Below are positions 1 to 9,875 of a stretch of DNA of 64,000 bases, piece by piece (position 1 is the first letter of the stretch; the number at the start of each line of letters is the position of its first letter). Under the pieces are notes generated by a model. It was not told the DNA's origin, did no database searches, and saw only the letters and a program-made list of their open reading frames with translations. The position numbers were made by a program, and so were the translations under genes. This DNA comes from Streptomyces griseochromogenes (lineage in GTDB: Bacteria > Actinomycetota > Actinomycetes > Streptomycetales > Streptomycetaceae). The stretch spans positions 9,052,001 through 9,116,000 of the forward strand of contig NZ_CP016279.1 in NCBI RefSeq assembly GCF_001542625.1, read 5' to 3'.

Positions 1-1
1 G

Positions 2-1714
2 ACCTATCTCAGGCCCTACAAGAAACCCATAGCCGTCCTGGTGCTGCTGCAGTTCCTGCAGACCTGCGCCACCCTCTATCTGCCCACTCTGAACGCGCAC
101 ATCATCGACAAGGGTGTCGTGAAGGGCGACACGGGTTACATCCTGTCCTTCGGCGGCCTGATGATCGCCATCTCGCTGGTACAGGTCGTGTGCAACATCG
201 GCGCCGTGTACTACGGCGCCCGGACCGCCTCGGCACTCGGCCGGGACGTGCGCGCCGCCGTCTTCGACCGGGTGCAGTCCTTCTCCTCCCGTGAGGTGGG
301 CCACTTCGGGGCGCCCTCGCTCATCACCCGTACGACGAACGACGTACAGCAGGTCCAGATGCTGGCCCTGATGACCTTCACCCTGATGGTGTCGGCGCCC
401 ATCATGTGCGTCGGCGGGATCGTGCTGGCGCTCGGCCTGGATGTGCCGCTGTCCGGGGTGCTGGTCGCGGTGGTGCCGGTGCTCGGCATCTCCGTGACGC
501 TGATCGTGCGCCGGCTGCGGCCGCTGTTCCGGTCCATGCAGGTCCGCCTCGACACGGTGAACCGGGTGCTGCGCGAGCAGATCACCGGCAACCGGGTGAT
601 CCGCGCCTTCGTCCGGGACGAGTACGAGATGGGCCGGTTCGGCAAGGCGAACGCCGATCTGACCGAGATGCAGCTTGCCACCGGCCGGATGCTCGCGCTG
701 ATGTTCCCGATCGTCATGACCGTGGTGAACGTGTCGTCGATCGCGGTGGTGTGGTTCGGCGCACACCGCATCGACAGCGGCGAGATGCAGATCGGTGACC
801 TGACCGCGTTCCTCGCCTATCTGATGCAGATCGTCATGTCCGTGATGATGGCCACCTTCATGTTCATGATGGTGCCGCGCGCGGAGGTGTGCGCCGAGCG
901 CATCCAGGAGGTCCTGGGGACCGACTCCAGCGTGGTGCCGCCGCTTTCGCCGGTCATCGAGCTGCGCCGGCACGGGCATCTGGAGATCCGGGGCGTGGGC
1001 TTCCGCTATCCGGGTGCCGAGGAGCCGGTGCTGAAGTCCATCGACCTGACGGCCCGGCCGGGCGAGACGACCGCCGTGATCGGCTCGACCGGCAGCGGCA
1101 AGTCGACACTGCTCGGGCTGGTCCCGCGGCTCTTCGACGCCACCGAGGGCGAGGTGCTCGTCGACGGCGTGGACGTCCAGGAGGTCGAGCCGCTGCTGCT
1201 CGCCAAGACCGTCGGACTCGTACCGCAGAAGCCGTATCTGTTCGCGGGCACCGTCGCGACCAATCTGCGCTACGGCAATCCGGACGCCACCGACGAGGAG
1301 TTGTGGCACGCGCTGGAGGTGGCACAGGCCAAGGGCTTCGTGCAGAAGCTGGAGGGCGGGCTGAACGCGCCGATCTCGCAGGGCGGCACCAACGTTTCCG
1401 GCGGCCAGCGCCAGCGCCTGGCCATCGCCCGCACCCTCGTCCAGCGTCCCGAGATCTACCTCTTCGACGACTCCTTCTCCGCGCTCGACTACGCCACCGA
1501 CGCGGCGCTGCGCTCCGCGCTCGCCGAGGAGACCGCCGAGGCCACCGTGGTGATCGTCGCCCAGCGGGTGGCGACCATCCGGGACGCCGACCGGATCGTC
1601 GTCCTGGACGAGGGCCGGGTGGTCGGCTCCGGCCGGCACCACGAGCTGATGGCGGCCAATGAAACCTACCGGGAGATCGTGCTCTCCCAGCTGACGGAAG
1701 CGGAGGCTGCCTGA
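2..1714 (+). CDS. ABC exporter subunit 1, permease fused to ATPase (5' end outside window)
   Basis: Half of a type IV ABC exporter: an N-terminal six-helix transmembrane domain followed by a nucleotide-binding domain. The frame is open back to base 2, so the gene starts before the window; the GTG at 41 is only the first start codon visible. Counted from that GTG, Walker A (GSTGSGKST) is near residue 348, the signature NVSGGQRQR near 451 and Walker B (YLFDDSFSALD) near 473. The catalytic Glu after Walker B is Asp, and the H-loop His is Gln (AQRVATI), so this subunit's own ATP site looks degenerate. Its signature is intact and would complete the partner's site. The stop overlaps the next start (TGATG), so the two are translationally coupled. 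The substrate cannot be read from the sequence; a multidrug or lipid-like compound is a family-based guess. Confidence 0.93.
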   Translation, partial: TYLRPYKKPIAVLVLLQFLQTCATLYLPTLNAHIIDKGVVKGDTGYILSFGGLMIAISLVQVVCNIGAVYYGARTASALGRDVRAAVFDRVQSFSSREVGHFGAPSLITRTTNDVQQVQMLALMTFTLMVSAPIMCVGGIVLALGLDVPLSGVLVAVVPVLGISVTLIVRRLRPLFRSMQVRLDTVNRVLREQITGNRVIRAFVRDEYEMGRFGKANADLTEMQLATGRMLALMFPIVMTVVNVSSIAVVWFGAHRIDSGEMQIGDLTAFLAYLMQIVMSVMMATFMFMMVPRAEVCAERIQEVLGTDSSVVPPLSPVIELRRHGHLEIRGVGFRYPGAEEPVLKSIDLTARPGETTAVIGSTGSGKSTLLGLVPRLFDATEGEVLVDGVDVQEVEPLLLAKTVGLVPQKPYLFAGTVATNLRYGNPDATDEELWHALEVAQAKGFVQKLEGGLNAPISQGGTNVSGGQRQRLAIARTLVQRPEIYLFDDSFSALDYATDAALRSALAEETAEATVVIVAQRVATIRDADRIVVLDEGRVVGSGRHHELMAANETYREIVLSQLTEAEAA

Positions 1715-3642
1715 TGGCCGGGCCCATGGGACGCATGATGGCCGGGGGCGGACCCGACCAGCGCTCGATGGACTTCAAGGCGTCGGGCAAACGGCTCGTC
1801 GCCCGGTTCAAACCCGAACGGCTCACCATCTACGGCCTGCTGCTGTGCGTGGTCGTCAGCGTGACCCTGAGCGTGGTCGGCCCGAAGGTCCTCGGCCGCG
1901 CCACCGACCTGGTCTTCGCCGGCATCATCGGCAAGCGGATGCCGGCCGGGGCCACCAAGGAGCAGGTGCTCCGGTCGATGCACGACCGCGGCCAGGGCCA
2001 GATCGCGGACATGCTGAAGAGCACCGACTTCACCCCCGGCAAGGGCATCGACTTCGATGCCGTCGGGAACGTGCTGCTGCTCGCGCTCGGCACCTTCCTG
2101 GTCGCCGGTCTGCTGATGGCGGTCGCCACCCGGCTGGTCAACCGGGCCGTGAACCGCACGATGTACCGGATGCGCGAGGACGTGCAGGCGAAGCTGTCCC
2201 GTCTTCCGCTGTCGTACTTCGACAAGGCCCAGCGCGGCGAGGTGCTCTCCCGTGCCACCAACGACATCGACAACATCGGGCAGACGCTGCAGCAGTCGAT
2301 GGGCCAGCTGATCAACTCGGTACTGACCATCATCGGCGTGCTCGTGATGATGTTCTACGTCTCCTGGCTGCTCGCGCTGGTCGCGCTGGTGACCGTGCCG
2401 CTGTCGTTCCTCGTCGCCACCCGGGTCGGCAAGCGGTCGCAGCCGCACTTCGTGCAGCAGTGGCGCTCCACCGGCACGCTGAACGCGCACGTCGAGGAGA
2501 TGTACACCGGGCACACCCTGGTGAAGGTGTTCGGTCGGCAGGAGGAGTCGGCGCGGCAGTTCGCCGAGCAGAACCAGGCGCTGTACGAGGCCGGGTTCAA
2601 GGCGCAGTTCAACAGCGGTGTGATGCAGCCGCTGATGATGTTCATATCGAACCTGAACTATGTGCTGGTGGCCGTGGTCGGCGGTCTGCGGGTCGCCTCC
2701 GGCGCGCTCTCCATCGGTGACGTACAGGCCTTCATCCAGTACTCGCGGCAGTTCTCGATGCCGCTGACGCAGGTCGCGTCGATGGCGAACCTGGTGCAGT
2801 CGGGCGTCGCCTCGGCCGAGCGGATCTTCGAACTCCTGGACGCGGAGGAGCAGGAGGCGGATCCGGTGCCGGGCGAGCGGCCGGCCGAGCTGCGCGGGCG
2901 GGTGCGCCTCGAACACGTCTCGTTCCGGTACGACCCGGAGAAGCCGCTGATCGAGGATCTGTCGCTGACGGTGGAGCCCGGGCAGACGGTGGCCATCGTC
3001 GGCCCGACCGGCGCGGGCAAGACCACCCTGGTCAACCTGCTGATGCGGTTCTACGACGTGTCCGGCGGGCACATCGCCCTCGACGGCGTGGACATCCGCA
3101 AGATGTCCCGGGACGAACTGCGGGCCGGAATCGGCATGGTGCTCCAGGACACCTGGCTGTTCGGCGGCACCATCGCGGAGAACATCGCGTACGGCGCCGC
3201 GCGTGAGGTCACCCGGGGCGAGATCGAGGAGGCGGCGCGGGCGGCCCACGCGGACCGGTTCATCCGCACCCTGCCCGAGGGCTACGACACGGTGATCGAC
3301 GACGAGGGCACGGGGGTCAGCGCCGGTGAGAAGCAGCTCATCACCATCGCGCGGGCGTTCCTGTCCGATCCGACGATCCTGGTGCTCGACGAGGCGACCA
3401 GCTCCGTCGACACCCGCACCGAGGTGCTGATCCAGAAGGCGATGGCCAAACTCGCCGACGGGCGGACGTCGTTCGTCATCGCGCACCGGCTGTCGACGAT
3501 CCGGGACGCCGACACGATCCTCGTCATGGAGAACGGCTCGATCGTCGAACAGGGCGCGCACACGGAGCTGCTGGCGGCCGACGGGGCGTACGCCCGGCTG
3601 TACAAGGCACAGTTCGCGGAGGCGGTGGCCGAGGTGGACTGA
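1714..3642 (+). CDS. ABC exporter subunit 2, permease fused to ATPase
   Basis: Partner of the preceding subunit, 642 aa, beginning at the ATG inside the TGATG overlap. It carries an N-terminal transmembrane domain with an insertion of about 60 residues between the first two helices, then a nucleotide-binding domain. Walker A (GPTGAGKTT), Walker B (ILVLDEATSSVD, with the catalytic Glu) and the H-loop (IAHRLSTI) are canonical. The signature is altered to GVSAGEKQL instead of LSGGQ. In the heterodimer the working site would use these Walker motifs with subunit 1's signature. The complementary site is degenerate on both sides, the pattern known for heterodimeric exporters such as TM287/288 and TmrAB. 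A stem-loop follows the stop codon. Function as an exporter is confident; cargo is unknown. Confidence 0.95.
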   Translation: MAGPMGRMMAGGGPDQRSMDFKASGKRLVARFKPERLTIYGLLLCVVVSVTLSVVGPKVLGRATDLVFAGIIGKRMPAGATKEQVLRSMHDRGQGQIADMLKSTDFTPGKGIDFDAVGNVLLLALGTFLVAGLLMAVATRLVNRAVNRTMYRMREDVQAKLSRLPLSYFDKAQRGEVLSRATNDIDNIGQTLQQSMGQLINSVLTIIGVLVMMFYVSWLLALVALVTVPLSFLVATRVGKRSQPHFVQQWRSTGTLNAHVEEMYTGHTLVKVFGRQEESARQFAEQNQALYEAGFKAQFNSGVMQPLMMFISNLNYVLVAVVGGLRVASGALSIGDVQAFIQYSRQFSMPLTQVASMANLVQSGVASAERIFELLDAEEQEADPVPGERPAELRGRVRLEHVSFRYDPEKPLIEDLSLTVEPGQTVAIVGPTGAGKTTLVNLLMRFYDVSGGHIALDGVDIRKMSRDELRAGIGMVLQDTWLFGGTIAENIAYGAAREVTRGEIEEAARAAHADRFIRTLPEGYDTVIDDEGTGVSAGEKQLITIARAFLSDPTILVLDEATSSVDTRTEVLIQKAMAKLADGRTSFVIAHRLSTIRDADTILVMENGSIVEQGAHTELLAADGAYARLYKAQFAEAVAEVD

Positions 3643-3659
3643 GTCCGTCGCCGGAGTCC

Positions 3660-3691
3660 GGCGCGGGCGGGGGGGTTCGCTCGCCCGCGCC
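3660..3691. terminator. Stem-loop between convergent ABC exporter and hrdA
   Basis: A perfect 10-bp inverted repeat (GGCGCGGGCG at 3660-3669 and CGCCCGCGCC at 3682-3691) with a 12-nt loop lies between two convergent stop codons. It has no U-tract on the plus strand, which is common for Streptomyces terminators, and could act in both directions. Confidence 0.6.
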
Positions 3692-3760
3692 GACGGGCCG
3701 CAAACGCCCCGAACGCGGGGACGGCCCGCGGTCCAACGACGCAGACCGCCCCAAGCCCGG

Positions 3761-4966
3761 TCAGTCCAGATAACCCCGCAACTGGTCGGCGAAGGCATGA
3801 TCCCGGAGCTTGTTGAGAGTCTTGGACTCGATCTGCCGTATCCGCTCCCGGGTCACGCCGAACAGGCGGCCTATCTCCTCCAGGGTGCGGGGGCGGCCGT
3901 CGGCCAGGCCGTACCGGAGCTGGACCACCTTGCGCTCGCGTTCGCCGAGGGTGGAGAGCACGGCCTCCAGGTGCTCCCGCAGCAGCAGGAAGGCGGCCGA
4001 CTCGACGGGGCTCGCGGCGTCGCCGTCCTCGATGAGGTCGCCGAGGGCCACATCGTCCTCCTCGCCGACCGGAGCGTGCAGGGACACCGGCTCCTGGGCC
4101 AGTCGCAGCACCTCCGAGACCCGCTCGGGCGGCAGATCGAGGTGGGCGGCGACCTCGTCGTGCGTCGGCTCGTACCCGCGTTCCTGCAGCATGCGCCGCT
4201 GGACGCGCACGACCCGGTTGATGAGTTCCACGACGTGCACGGGGACGCGGATGGTGCGGGCCTGGTCGGCCAGGGCGCGGGACATGGCCTGGCGGATCCA
4301 CCAGGTGGCGTAGGTGGAGAACTTGTAGCCGCGGGCGTAGTCGAACTTCTCCACCGCCCGGATGAGCCCGAGGTTTCCTTCCTGGACCAGGTCGAGCATG
4401 GTCAGCCCGCGGCCGACGTACCGCTTGGCGACGGACACGACGAGGCGCAGGTTGGCCTCGATGAGCCGGCGCTTGGCCATCCGGCCCAGGACGACGAGCC
4501 GGTCCAGGTCGAGCGCCAGCCGGCTGTCCAGGTCCGGGGCGCCGCTCAGCTTCTCCTCGGCGAACAGCCCGGCCTCCACCCGGCGGGCCAGTTCCACCTC
4601 CTCGGCCGCGGTGAGCAGCGGGATGCGGCCGATCTCGCGCAGGTACTGGCGGAACAGGTCCGAGGAGGGGCTGCCGGTTTCGGCCCGGGCGGCGGCCGGG
4701 ACCTCGGCGGGCTCGGCGGCCTCCTCGGGCGCGTCGGGCTCGTCCGGTTCCTCCGTGAGTGCCTCGGCGGGCGGCTCCGCCGGTTCACCGGCCGCCTCGG
4801 GGCGCGCCTCCGTGGTCCCCTCCGCCGGCGCTTCCGGTGTCGTCTCCGGATGGCGGAGGGCACGGCTCTGCGGGGGCACGGCCACGAGGACGTCGCTCTC
4901 GGCGTCCGCCTCGTCGGCCGTGGCGCCGGTACTGCTGTCGGTCTGGGTGAGGGTCTGGGTCTGCAC
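3761..4966 (-). CDS. hrdA: RNA polymerase sigma factor, HrdA-type (group 2 sigma-70)
   Basis: Sigma-70 family protein with regions 1.2, 2, 3 and 4. Region 1.2 starts near [16 protein letters not shown]. Region 2 contains [16 protein letters not shown] and the -10-recognition stretch [14 protein letters not shown]. Region 4 ends in the helix-turn-helix [20 protein letters not shown] chose the GTG at 4966 (401 aa): a GGAGG sits 9 nt upstream, whereas the open frame to 5086 would add 40 unlike residues. The first ~100 residues are an acidic Ala/Glu/Pro-rich tail, shorter than the N-terminal extension of the principal sigma HrdB. The position directly downstream of dnaG is the one I remember for hrdA in S. 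coelicolor, so the paralogue name rests partly on synteny. It directs RNA polymerase to promoters resembling those of the housekeeping sigma. Confidence 0.9.
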   Translation of the reverse strand: MQTQTLTQTDSSTGATADEADAESDVLVAVPPQSRALRHPETTPEAPAEGTTEARPEAAGEPAEPPAEALTEEPDEPDAPEEAAEPAEVPAAARAETGSPSSDLFRQYLREIGRIPLLTAAEEVELARRVEAGLFAEEKLSGAPDLDSRLALDLDRLVVLGRMAKRRLIEANLRLVVSVAKRYVGRGLTMLDLVQEGNLGLIRAVEKFDYARGYKFSTYATWWIRQAMSRALADQARTIRVPVHVVELINRVVRVQRRMLQERGYEPTHDEVAAHLDLPPERVSEVLRLAQEPVSLHAPVGEEDDVALGDLIEDGDAASPVESAAFLLLREHLEAVLSTLGERERKVVQLRYGLADGRPRTLEEIGRLFGVTRERIRQIESKTLNKLRDHAFADQLRGYLD

Positions 4967-5152
4967 GGGGGGCGACCTCCAGGATGATCGCTGCTCCAGG
5001 CGTACGGCAGCGGTACTTCGGGAGCGGAGAGTCGACGGCCTGCGCTCCGCGGACTCGGGCACCGCCCCCAGTGTGGGGTAAGACACATCCCCGCCACGAG
5101 GGGCGTGCGGTGACTTTTTGCATCCGGTCCGTGACCGACTGGTGACCGGGAC

Positions 5153-5185
5153 CGGAAAAGACGCCCCGCGGGGGCCCCGGGACGC
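5153..5185 (-). terminator. Possible dnaG terminator
   Basis: On the minus strand the dnaG stop is followed by a G+C-rich imperfect inverted repeat (GCGTCCCGGGG / CCGCGGGGCGTC) and then a TTTT run (AAAA on the plus strand at about 5155-5159). It would separate dnaG from hrdA transcription. The stem has mismatches, so this is tentative. Confidence 0.45.
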
Positions 5186-7096
5186 CTAGAGCGCTTCCGC
5201 GCCCCGCACGCGCAGCGCCTGGTCGTACTGCTGCAGGACCCACATCTCGTTCTGCACGGCGGCCAGCTGGGCGGGGTCGCCGCCGGTGGACAGGCGGGTC
5301 AGCTGTGACTGGATGTCGTGGATACGGCGCTCCACCGCGCGGCGCCGGATCTGCACCAGGACCGTGCCGGCATACGTCTCGTCGACGGTGCGGCGCAGGA
5401 TCGGCTCGACGGCCAGCTCGGTGACCATCGCGCGGACGGTGTCGTCGGGCGCCGCCTCGCGGACGCGGACCAGGTACTCCTGCGCGTCCTGGACGCCGTA
5501 CTCGGCGCCGCCCGCCTCCGCGATCGTCTGGCGTACGGCGGCGTAGGGAGGGGCGGTGAACTCGTCGACGCCGTACGCGTCGAAGGCCGGGGAGACCAGT
5601 TCGGGCCGCTGGAGGCCGAGTTTGAGGAGCTCGCGTTCGGCGGCGTAGACGGGGTTGCGCAGGGTGAGGGCCGGGCCAGAGGCCGTGGGGCGCGGGCCGG
5701 TCTCCCACTGCGGCTGGGGGGCGCCGGGCTGCTGCTGCGGGCCGCCGCCCTTGCCGCCGCGCTCGCGGGCCCAGCGGGCCAGCTGGGCCACCCGCTTGAC
5801 CACGAACTGGGTGTCGAGGATGCCGAGCATGCCGGCCAGCTCGACGGCGACCTCGTGCTGGGCGCCGCTGTTCTTGATGCGGGCGACGATCGGGGCGGCC
5901 TCGTCCAGGGCGGCCGCGCGGCCCGCGGGGGTGTCCAGGTCGTAGCGGGCGACGATCTGGCGCAGCGCGAACTCGAAGAGCGGGGTGCGGGGTTCGGCCA
6001 GGTCGGCGACCGCCTCGTCGCCCTTGGCCAGGCGCAGCTCGCACGGGTCCATGCCGTCCGGGGCGATGGCGATGTACGTCTCGGCGGCGAACTTCTGGTC
6101 GTCCTCGAAAGCGCGCAGGGCCGCCTTCTGGCCGGCCGCGTCGCCGTCGAAGGTGAAGATCACACGGGCGGAGCCGTTGTCCATGAGGAGCCGGCGCAGG
6201 ATCCTGATGTGCTCGCCGCCGAAGGCCGTACCGCAGGTCGCGATGGCCGTGGTGACACCGGCGAGGTGGCAGGCCATGACGTCCGTGTAGCCCTCGACGA
6301 CGACCGCCCGGCTGCTCTTGGCGATGTGCTGCTTGGCGAGGTCGATGCCGTAGAGGACCTGGCTCTTCTTGTAGATCGCCGTCTCGGGGGTGTTCAGGTA
6401 CTTCGGGCCGTTGTCCGCCTCGTAGAGCTTGCGGGCGCCGAAGCCGACGACCTCGCCGCCGATGTCCCGGATGGGCCACATCAGCCGGCCCCGGAACCGG
6501 TCGATGGGGCCGCGGCGGCCCTCCTGGGACAGCCCGGAGACGATCAGCTCCTTGTCGCTGAAGCCCTTGCCGCGCAGGTAACGGGTGAGGTGGTCCCAGC
6601 CCTGGGGGCTGTAGCCGACGCCGAAGTGGACGGCGGCGGCCTGGTCGAAGCCGCGCTCGGCGAGGAAGATCCGGCCGGTCTCGGCCTCGGGGCCGGTGGC
6701 GAGCTGCTCGGCGTACCACTGAGCGGCGATCTTGTGCGCCTCGACCAGGCGGATGCGCTCGCCGCGCTGGTGGGCCGGGTTGTACCCGCCCTCCTCGTAC
6801 CGCAGGGTGATGCCGGCCTGGGCGGCCAGCCGCTCGACCGCCTCCGAGAAGGAGAGGTGGTCCACCTTCATGACGAAGGTGATCGTGTCGCCGCCCTCCT
6901 GGCAGCCGAAGCAGTGGAAGAGTCCCTTGCTCGGGCTGACCTGGAAGGACGGCGACTTCTCGTCGTGGAAGGGGCACAGCCCCTTGAGATTTCCGCCACC
7001 GGCGTTACGCAGCTGGAGGTACTCGGAGACCACGGCGTCGATCGGAACCGCGTCCCGAACCGCCTTCACGTCCTCGTCGTTGATCCGTCCTGCCAC
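5186..7096 (-). CDS. dnaG: DNA primase DnaG
   Basis: Synthesises RNA primers at the replication fork. The 636-aa length is normal for the family. An N-terminal CHC2 zinc-binding domain is clear: C41-x2-H44 (CPFH) pairs with CFGC about 20 residues later. The Toprim domain follows, with the catalytic Glu in VVVEGYTDVMA and the metal-binding acidic motif FDGDAAGQ. The C-terminal part resembles the helicase-binding domain. A Gln/Pro-rich linker (GGPQQQPGAPQPQ) separates the core from it. Translation starts at GTG 7096, which places the usual AGRINDEDV beginning of actinobacterial primases at the N-terminus. Downstream on the same strand lies hrdA, recalling the dnaG-rpoD linkage of other bacteria. 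Confidence 0.97.
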   Translation of the reverse strand: MAGRINDEDVKAVRDAVPIDAVVSEYLQLRNAGGGNLKGLCPFHDEKSPSFQVSPSKGLFHCFGCQEGGDTITFVMKVDHLSFSEAVERLAAQAGITLRYEEGGYNPAHQRGERIRLVEAHKIAAQWYAEQLATGPEAETGRIFLAERGFDQAAAVHFGVGYSPQGWDHLTRYLRGKGFSDKELIVSGLSQEGRRGPIDRFRGRLMWPIRDIGGEVVGFGARKLYEADNGPKYLNTPETAIYKKSQVLYGIDLAKQHIAKSSRAVVVEGYTDVMACHLAGVTTAIATCGTAFGGEHIRILRRLLMDNGSARVIFTFDGDAAGQKAALRAFEDDQKFAAETYIAIAPDGMDPCELRLAKGDEAVADLAEPRTPLFEFALRQIVARYDLDTPAGRAAALDEAAPIVARIKNSGAQHEVAVELAGMLGILDTQFVVKRVAQLARWARERGGKGGGPQQQPGAPQPQWETGPRPTASGPALTLRNPVYAAERELLKLGLQRPELVSPAFDAYGVDEFTAPPYAAVRQTIAEAGGAEYGVQDAQEYLVRVREAAPDDTVRAMVTELAVEPILRRTVDETYAGTVLVQIRRRAVERRIHDIQSQLTRLSTGGDPAQLAAVQNEMWVLQQYDQALRVRGAEAL

Positions 7097-7222
7097 GAGG
7101 TGATTCTACGGGGGCGGACTGACAGAGACGGGGCACGTGCGGCGTCCCGGAGGGGGCGCGGGGAACTGCGCGACCGGCCGCAGACGCCCCGCACCCGCGA
7201 AACGGCGGACGAGCGCAGACGC

Positions 7223-8488
7223 CTAGGCGACCAGCGACTCCAACGGCACATGGGGATCGGCCAACGCCTCGAGGTCCACCGGCGCCGCGGAACGGATCAG
7301 GTTCTGGATCGGCTCTGTGACATCCCACACGTTCACGTTCATCCCGGCCAGCACCCTCCCCTCCTTCACCCAGAACGCGATGAACTCCCGCTTGCCCGCG
7401 TCCCCCCGGATGACCACCTCGTCGTACGACCCCGGAGGTGCCCACCCGCTGTACTCCATCCCGAGGTCGTACTGGTCCGTGAAGAAGTACGGCACCCGGT
7501 CGTAGGTCACCTCCTTGCCGAGCATCGCGCGGGCGGCGGCCGGGCCGCTGTTCAGGGCGTTGGCCCAGTGGTCGACCCTGATGCGCGTGCCGAAGAGGGC
7601 GAACGGGAAGGAGGCGACGTCACCGGCCGCGTGGATGTCGGGGTCGGAGGTGCGCAGCCGCTCGTCGACCACGATGCCTCCGCCGTACGCCCGGTCGGCG
7701 ATCTCCAGTCCCGACGCCTCCGCGAGGCCGGTGCGGGGCGCCGCGCCGATCGCCGCGAGGACGGCGTGCGCGGGGTGCTCCTCGCCGTCGTCGGTGCGCA
7801 CCGCGAGGACCATGCCGTCCTGGCCGACGATCTCGGTGAGCCGGGTGCCGAAGCTGAAGCGGACGCCATGCTCGCGGTGCAGCTCACCGAAGACGTTGCC
7901 CAGCTCCGGGCCGAGAACGCTGTGCAGCGGGGTCGGCCGCGTCCCGATGACCGTGACCTCGGCGCCGTACGTACGGGCCGCCGCCGCGACCTCCAGGCCG
8001 ATCCAGCCGGCGCCCGCGATCACGATGTGCCCGTTGTCCCGGCCGAGAGCGCCGAGAACGCCCTTGAGGCGCTCGGCGTGGGCGAGGCGGCGCAGGTGGT
8101 GGACGCCCGCCAGGTCGGTGCCGGGGATGTCCAGGCGGCGGGGCTCCGCGCCGGTGGCCAGAAGAAGTTTGTCGTAGTGGACGAGGGTGCCGTCGTCGCC
8201 GAAGCGCACGGTCTTCGCGGTGCGGTCGATCCGGTCGACGGTCTGGCCGAGGTGCAGCTCGACGTCGTTCTGCGCGTACCAGGCGGGCTCGTGCACGAAG
8301 ACGCTGTCGCGCTCCTCCTTGCCGAGCAGATAGCCCTTGGACAACGGCGGGCGCTCGTACGGGTGGTCGCGTTCGTCGCAGATCAGTATCACCCGGCCGC
8401 TGAAGCCCTCCGCACGGAGCGTCTCGGCCGCCTTCGCGCCGGCGAGACCGCCTCCGACGATGACGAATGTCTGATCCGCGTCGACCAC
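7223..8488 (-). CDS. FAD/NAD(P)-dependent oxidoreductase, ferredoxin-reductase-like
   Basis: A 421-aa flavoprotein of the pyridine nucleotide-disulfide oxidoreductase class I type, resembling rubredoxin, putidaredoxin and ferredoxin reductases. The N-terminal FAD dinucleotide fold is FVIVGGGLAGAKAAETL and the NAD(P) fold is IVIAGAGWIGLEVAAAA. ATGAEPRRL and HAAGDVASF are the usual second and third FAD contacts. There is no redox-active CxxxxC disulfide, so it is not a thioredoxin or lipoamide dehydrogenase type. The GTG start at 8488 is preceded by GAGGAGG at 6-nt spacing, which fixes it. No electron-transfer partner is adjacent, so its acceptor (a ferredoxin or P450 system elsewhere, or a quinone) cannot be named. 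Confidence 0.88.
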   Translation of the reverse strand: MVDADQTFVIVGGGLAGAKAAETLRAEGFSGRVILICDERDHPYERPPLSKGYLLGKEERDSVFVHEPAWYAQNDVELHLGQTVDRIDRTAKTVRFGDDGTLVHYDKLLLATGAEPRRLDIPGTDLAGVHHLRRLAHAERLKGVLGALGRDNGHIVIAGAGWIGLEVAAAARTYGAEVTVIGTRPTPLHSVLGPELGNVFGELHREHGVRFSFGTRLTEIVGQDGMVLAVRTDDGEEHPAHAVLAAIGAAPRTGLAEASGLEIADRAYGGGIVVDERLRTSDPDIHAAGDVASFPFALFGTRIRVDHWANALNSGPAAARAMLGKEVTYDRVPYFFTDQYDLGMEYSGWAPPGSYDEVVIRGDAGKREFIAFWVKEGRVLAGMNVNVWDVTEPIQNLIRSAAPVDLEALADPHVPLESLVA

Positions 8489-8526
8489 TTGATGCCTCCT
8501 CTTAAGGGTGCCGCCATATGCGAGCG

Positions 8527-8550
8527 TCCCGCACGCGGCGTGCTGCGGGA
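8527..8550. terminator. Weak stem-loop between dGTPase and flavoprotein genes
   Basis: Arms TCCCGCA (8527-8533) and TGCGGGA (8544-8550) form a 7-bp stem in the 103-bp gap downstream of the dGTPase stop. It could terminate dGTPase transcription before the flavoprotein, whose ribosome-binding site lies just beyond. The stem is short and lacks a U-run. Confidence 0.35.
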
Positions 8551-8591
8551 AGAGGGAGTGACCCGATCAGGCCACCCGGGTCACTTTCCTT

Positions 8592-9869
8592 TCACATATG
8601 CCCGGTCAGTCTCTCGTGCAGCGAGCGCGCGGAAGCATCCGTGAGGGAAGCGATCTGATCGACGATCACCCGCTTGCGTGCGCTGTCGTCGGGCGCCTGG
8701 TCGAACAGCGCCCGGAACTGCGGGTCCAGTCCGTCGGGCGCGCGGGCGGTGAGCGCCTCGGCCAGTTCGGCGACGACCACCCGCTGGTCGGCACGGAGCC
8801 GCTCCTGCTCGGCGCGCTGCATCACATACCGGTCGGCGACCGCCTTGAGCACCGCGCACTCCAGGCGGGTCTCGTGGGGTACGACGAGTTCGGCGCCGTA
8901 GCGGGTGAGCCGGCCGTCGCCGTGGGCGGCGCGGGTGGCGACCTCGGCGGCCAGGCAGAACCGGCCGATGAGCTGGCTGGTGGCGTCCTTGAGGCGGGCC
9001 TGGGCGACCGCCGTGCCGTCGTAGCCGTGCGGCCACCACTCCTCGTCCAGGAGGCGGTCCAGGGCGGCGGCGAGTTCGGCCGGGTCGGTGTCCGCGGGGA
9101 CGTACCGGCCGATGGCCACCTCGAACACCGCCTGCCGTTCGGGGTCCGCGTGCAGGCAGTTGGGGTCGATGTGGCCGGCGTGCAGACCGTCCTCCACATC
9201 GTGCACCGAATAGGCCACGTCGTCCGACCAGTCCATGACCTGGGCCTCGAAGCAGGTGCGGGTGCCGGGGGCGGCCTTGCGGACCCAGTCGAACACCGGG
9301 CGGTCGTCCTCGTACACACCGAACTTCCGGGACGCCGGGTCGGTGGGGTGGGCGCCGCGCGGCCAGGGGTACTTGGTGGCGGCGTCGAGGGCGGCGCGGG
9401 TGAGGTTGAGGCCGACGGAGCCCTCGGGGGTGAACCGCTTGGGCTCGATGCGGGTGAGGAGTCTGAGGGACTGGGCGTTGCCCTCGAAGCCGCCGCAGTC
9501 GTCGGCGAACTCGTTCAGGGCGTGTTCGCCGTTGTGCCCGAAGGGCGGGTGGCCGAGGTCGTGGGAGAGACAGGCGGCCTCGACCAGGTCGGGGTCACAG
9601 CCGAGGGCCGCGCCCAGCTCTCGGCCCACCTGGGCGCACTCCAGGGAGTGGGTGAGGCGGGTGCGGGGGCTGGCGTCCCATGCGTGGGCGCTGCGCTCGC
9701 CCGGCGTGACGACCTGGGTCTTGCCGGCGAGGCGTCGTAGGGCGGCTGAGTGGAGGATGCGGGCGCGGTCGCGTTGGAAGGCTGTGCGACCTGCTCGTTT
9801 GTCGGGTTCGGGGGCCCAGCGTTCGACTGACGTCGGGTCGTAGGCGATCTCGGGTGCGGTGCCTTCCAT
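8592..9869 (-). CDS. dgt: Deoxyguanosinetriphosphate triphosphohydrolase-like protein
   Basis: HD-domain phosphohydrolase (425 aa) that hydrolyses dGTP or other dNTPs to the nucleoside and triphosphate, helping to set dNTP pools. The metal-binding H...HD...D set is visible: [17 protein letters not shown] supplies the first His, and [18 protein letters not shown] supplies the HD pair and following histidines. A later Asp lies in [16 protein letters not shown]. Cytoplasmic, with no membrane segment. The ATG at 9869 follows a TACTGT hexamer by exactly six bases, so the message is probably leaderless. Substrate range within the dGTPase family varies, so preference for dGTP is assumed from the family. 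Confidence 0.93.
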   Translation of the reverse strand: MEGTAPEIAYDPTSVERWAPEPDKRAGRTAFQRDRARILHSAALRRLAGKTQVVTPGERSAHAWDASPRTRLTHSLECAQVGRELGAALGCDPDLVEAACLSHDLGHPPFGHNGEHALNEFADDCGGFEGNAQSLRLLTRIEPKRFTPEGSVGLNLTRAALDAATKYPWPRGAHPTDPASRKFGVYEDDRPVFDWVRKAAPGTRTCFEAQVMDWSDDVAYSVHDVEDGLHAGHIDPNCLHADPERQAVFEVAIGRYVPADTDPAELAAALDRLLDEEWWPHGYDGTAVAQARLKDATSQLIGRFCLAAEVATRAAHGDGRLTRYGAELVVPHETRLECAVLKAVADRYVMQRAEQERLRADQRVVVAELAEALTARAPDGLDPQFRALFDQAPDDSARKRVIVDQIASLTDASARSLHERLTGHM

Positions 9870-9875
9870 GAGTCG

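Noticed and set aside
5318..8644. 1108-codon plus-strand frame over dnaG and the flavoprotein gene
   Set aside because: It lies antisense to two well-supported genes and has no recognisable domains.
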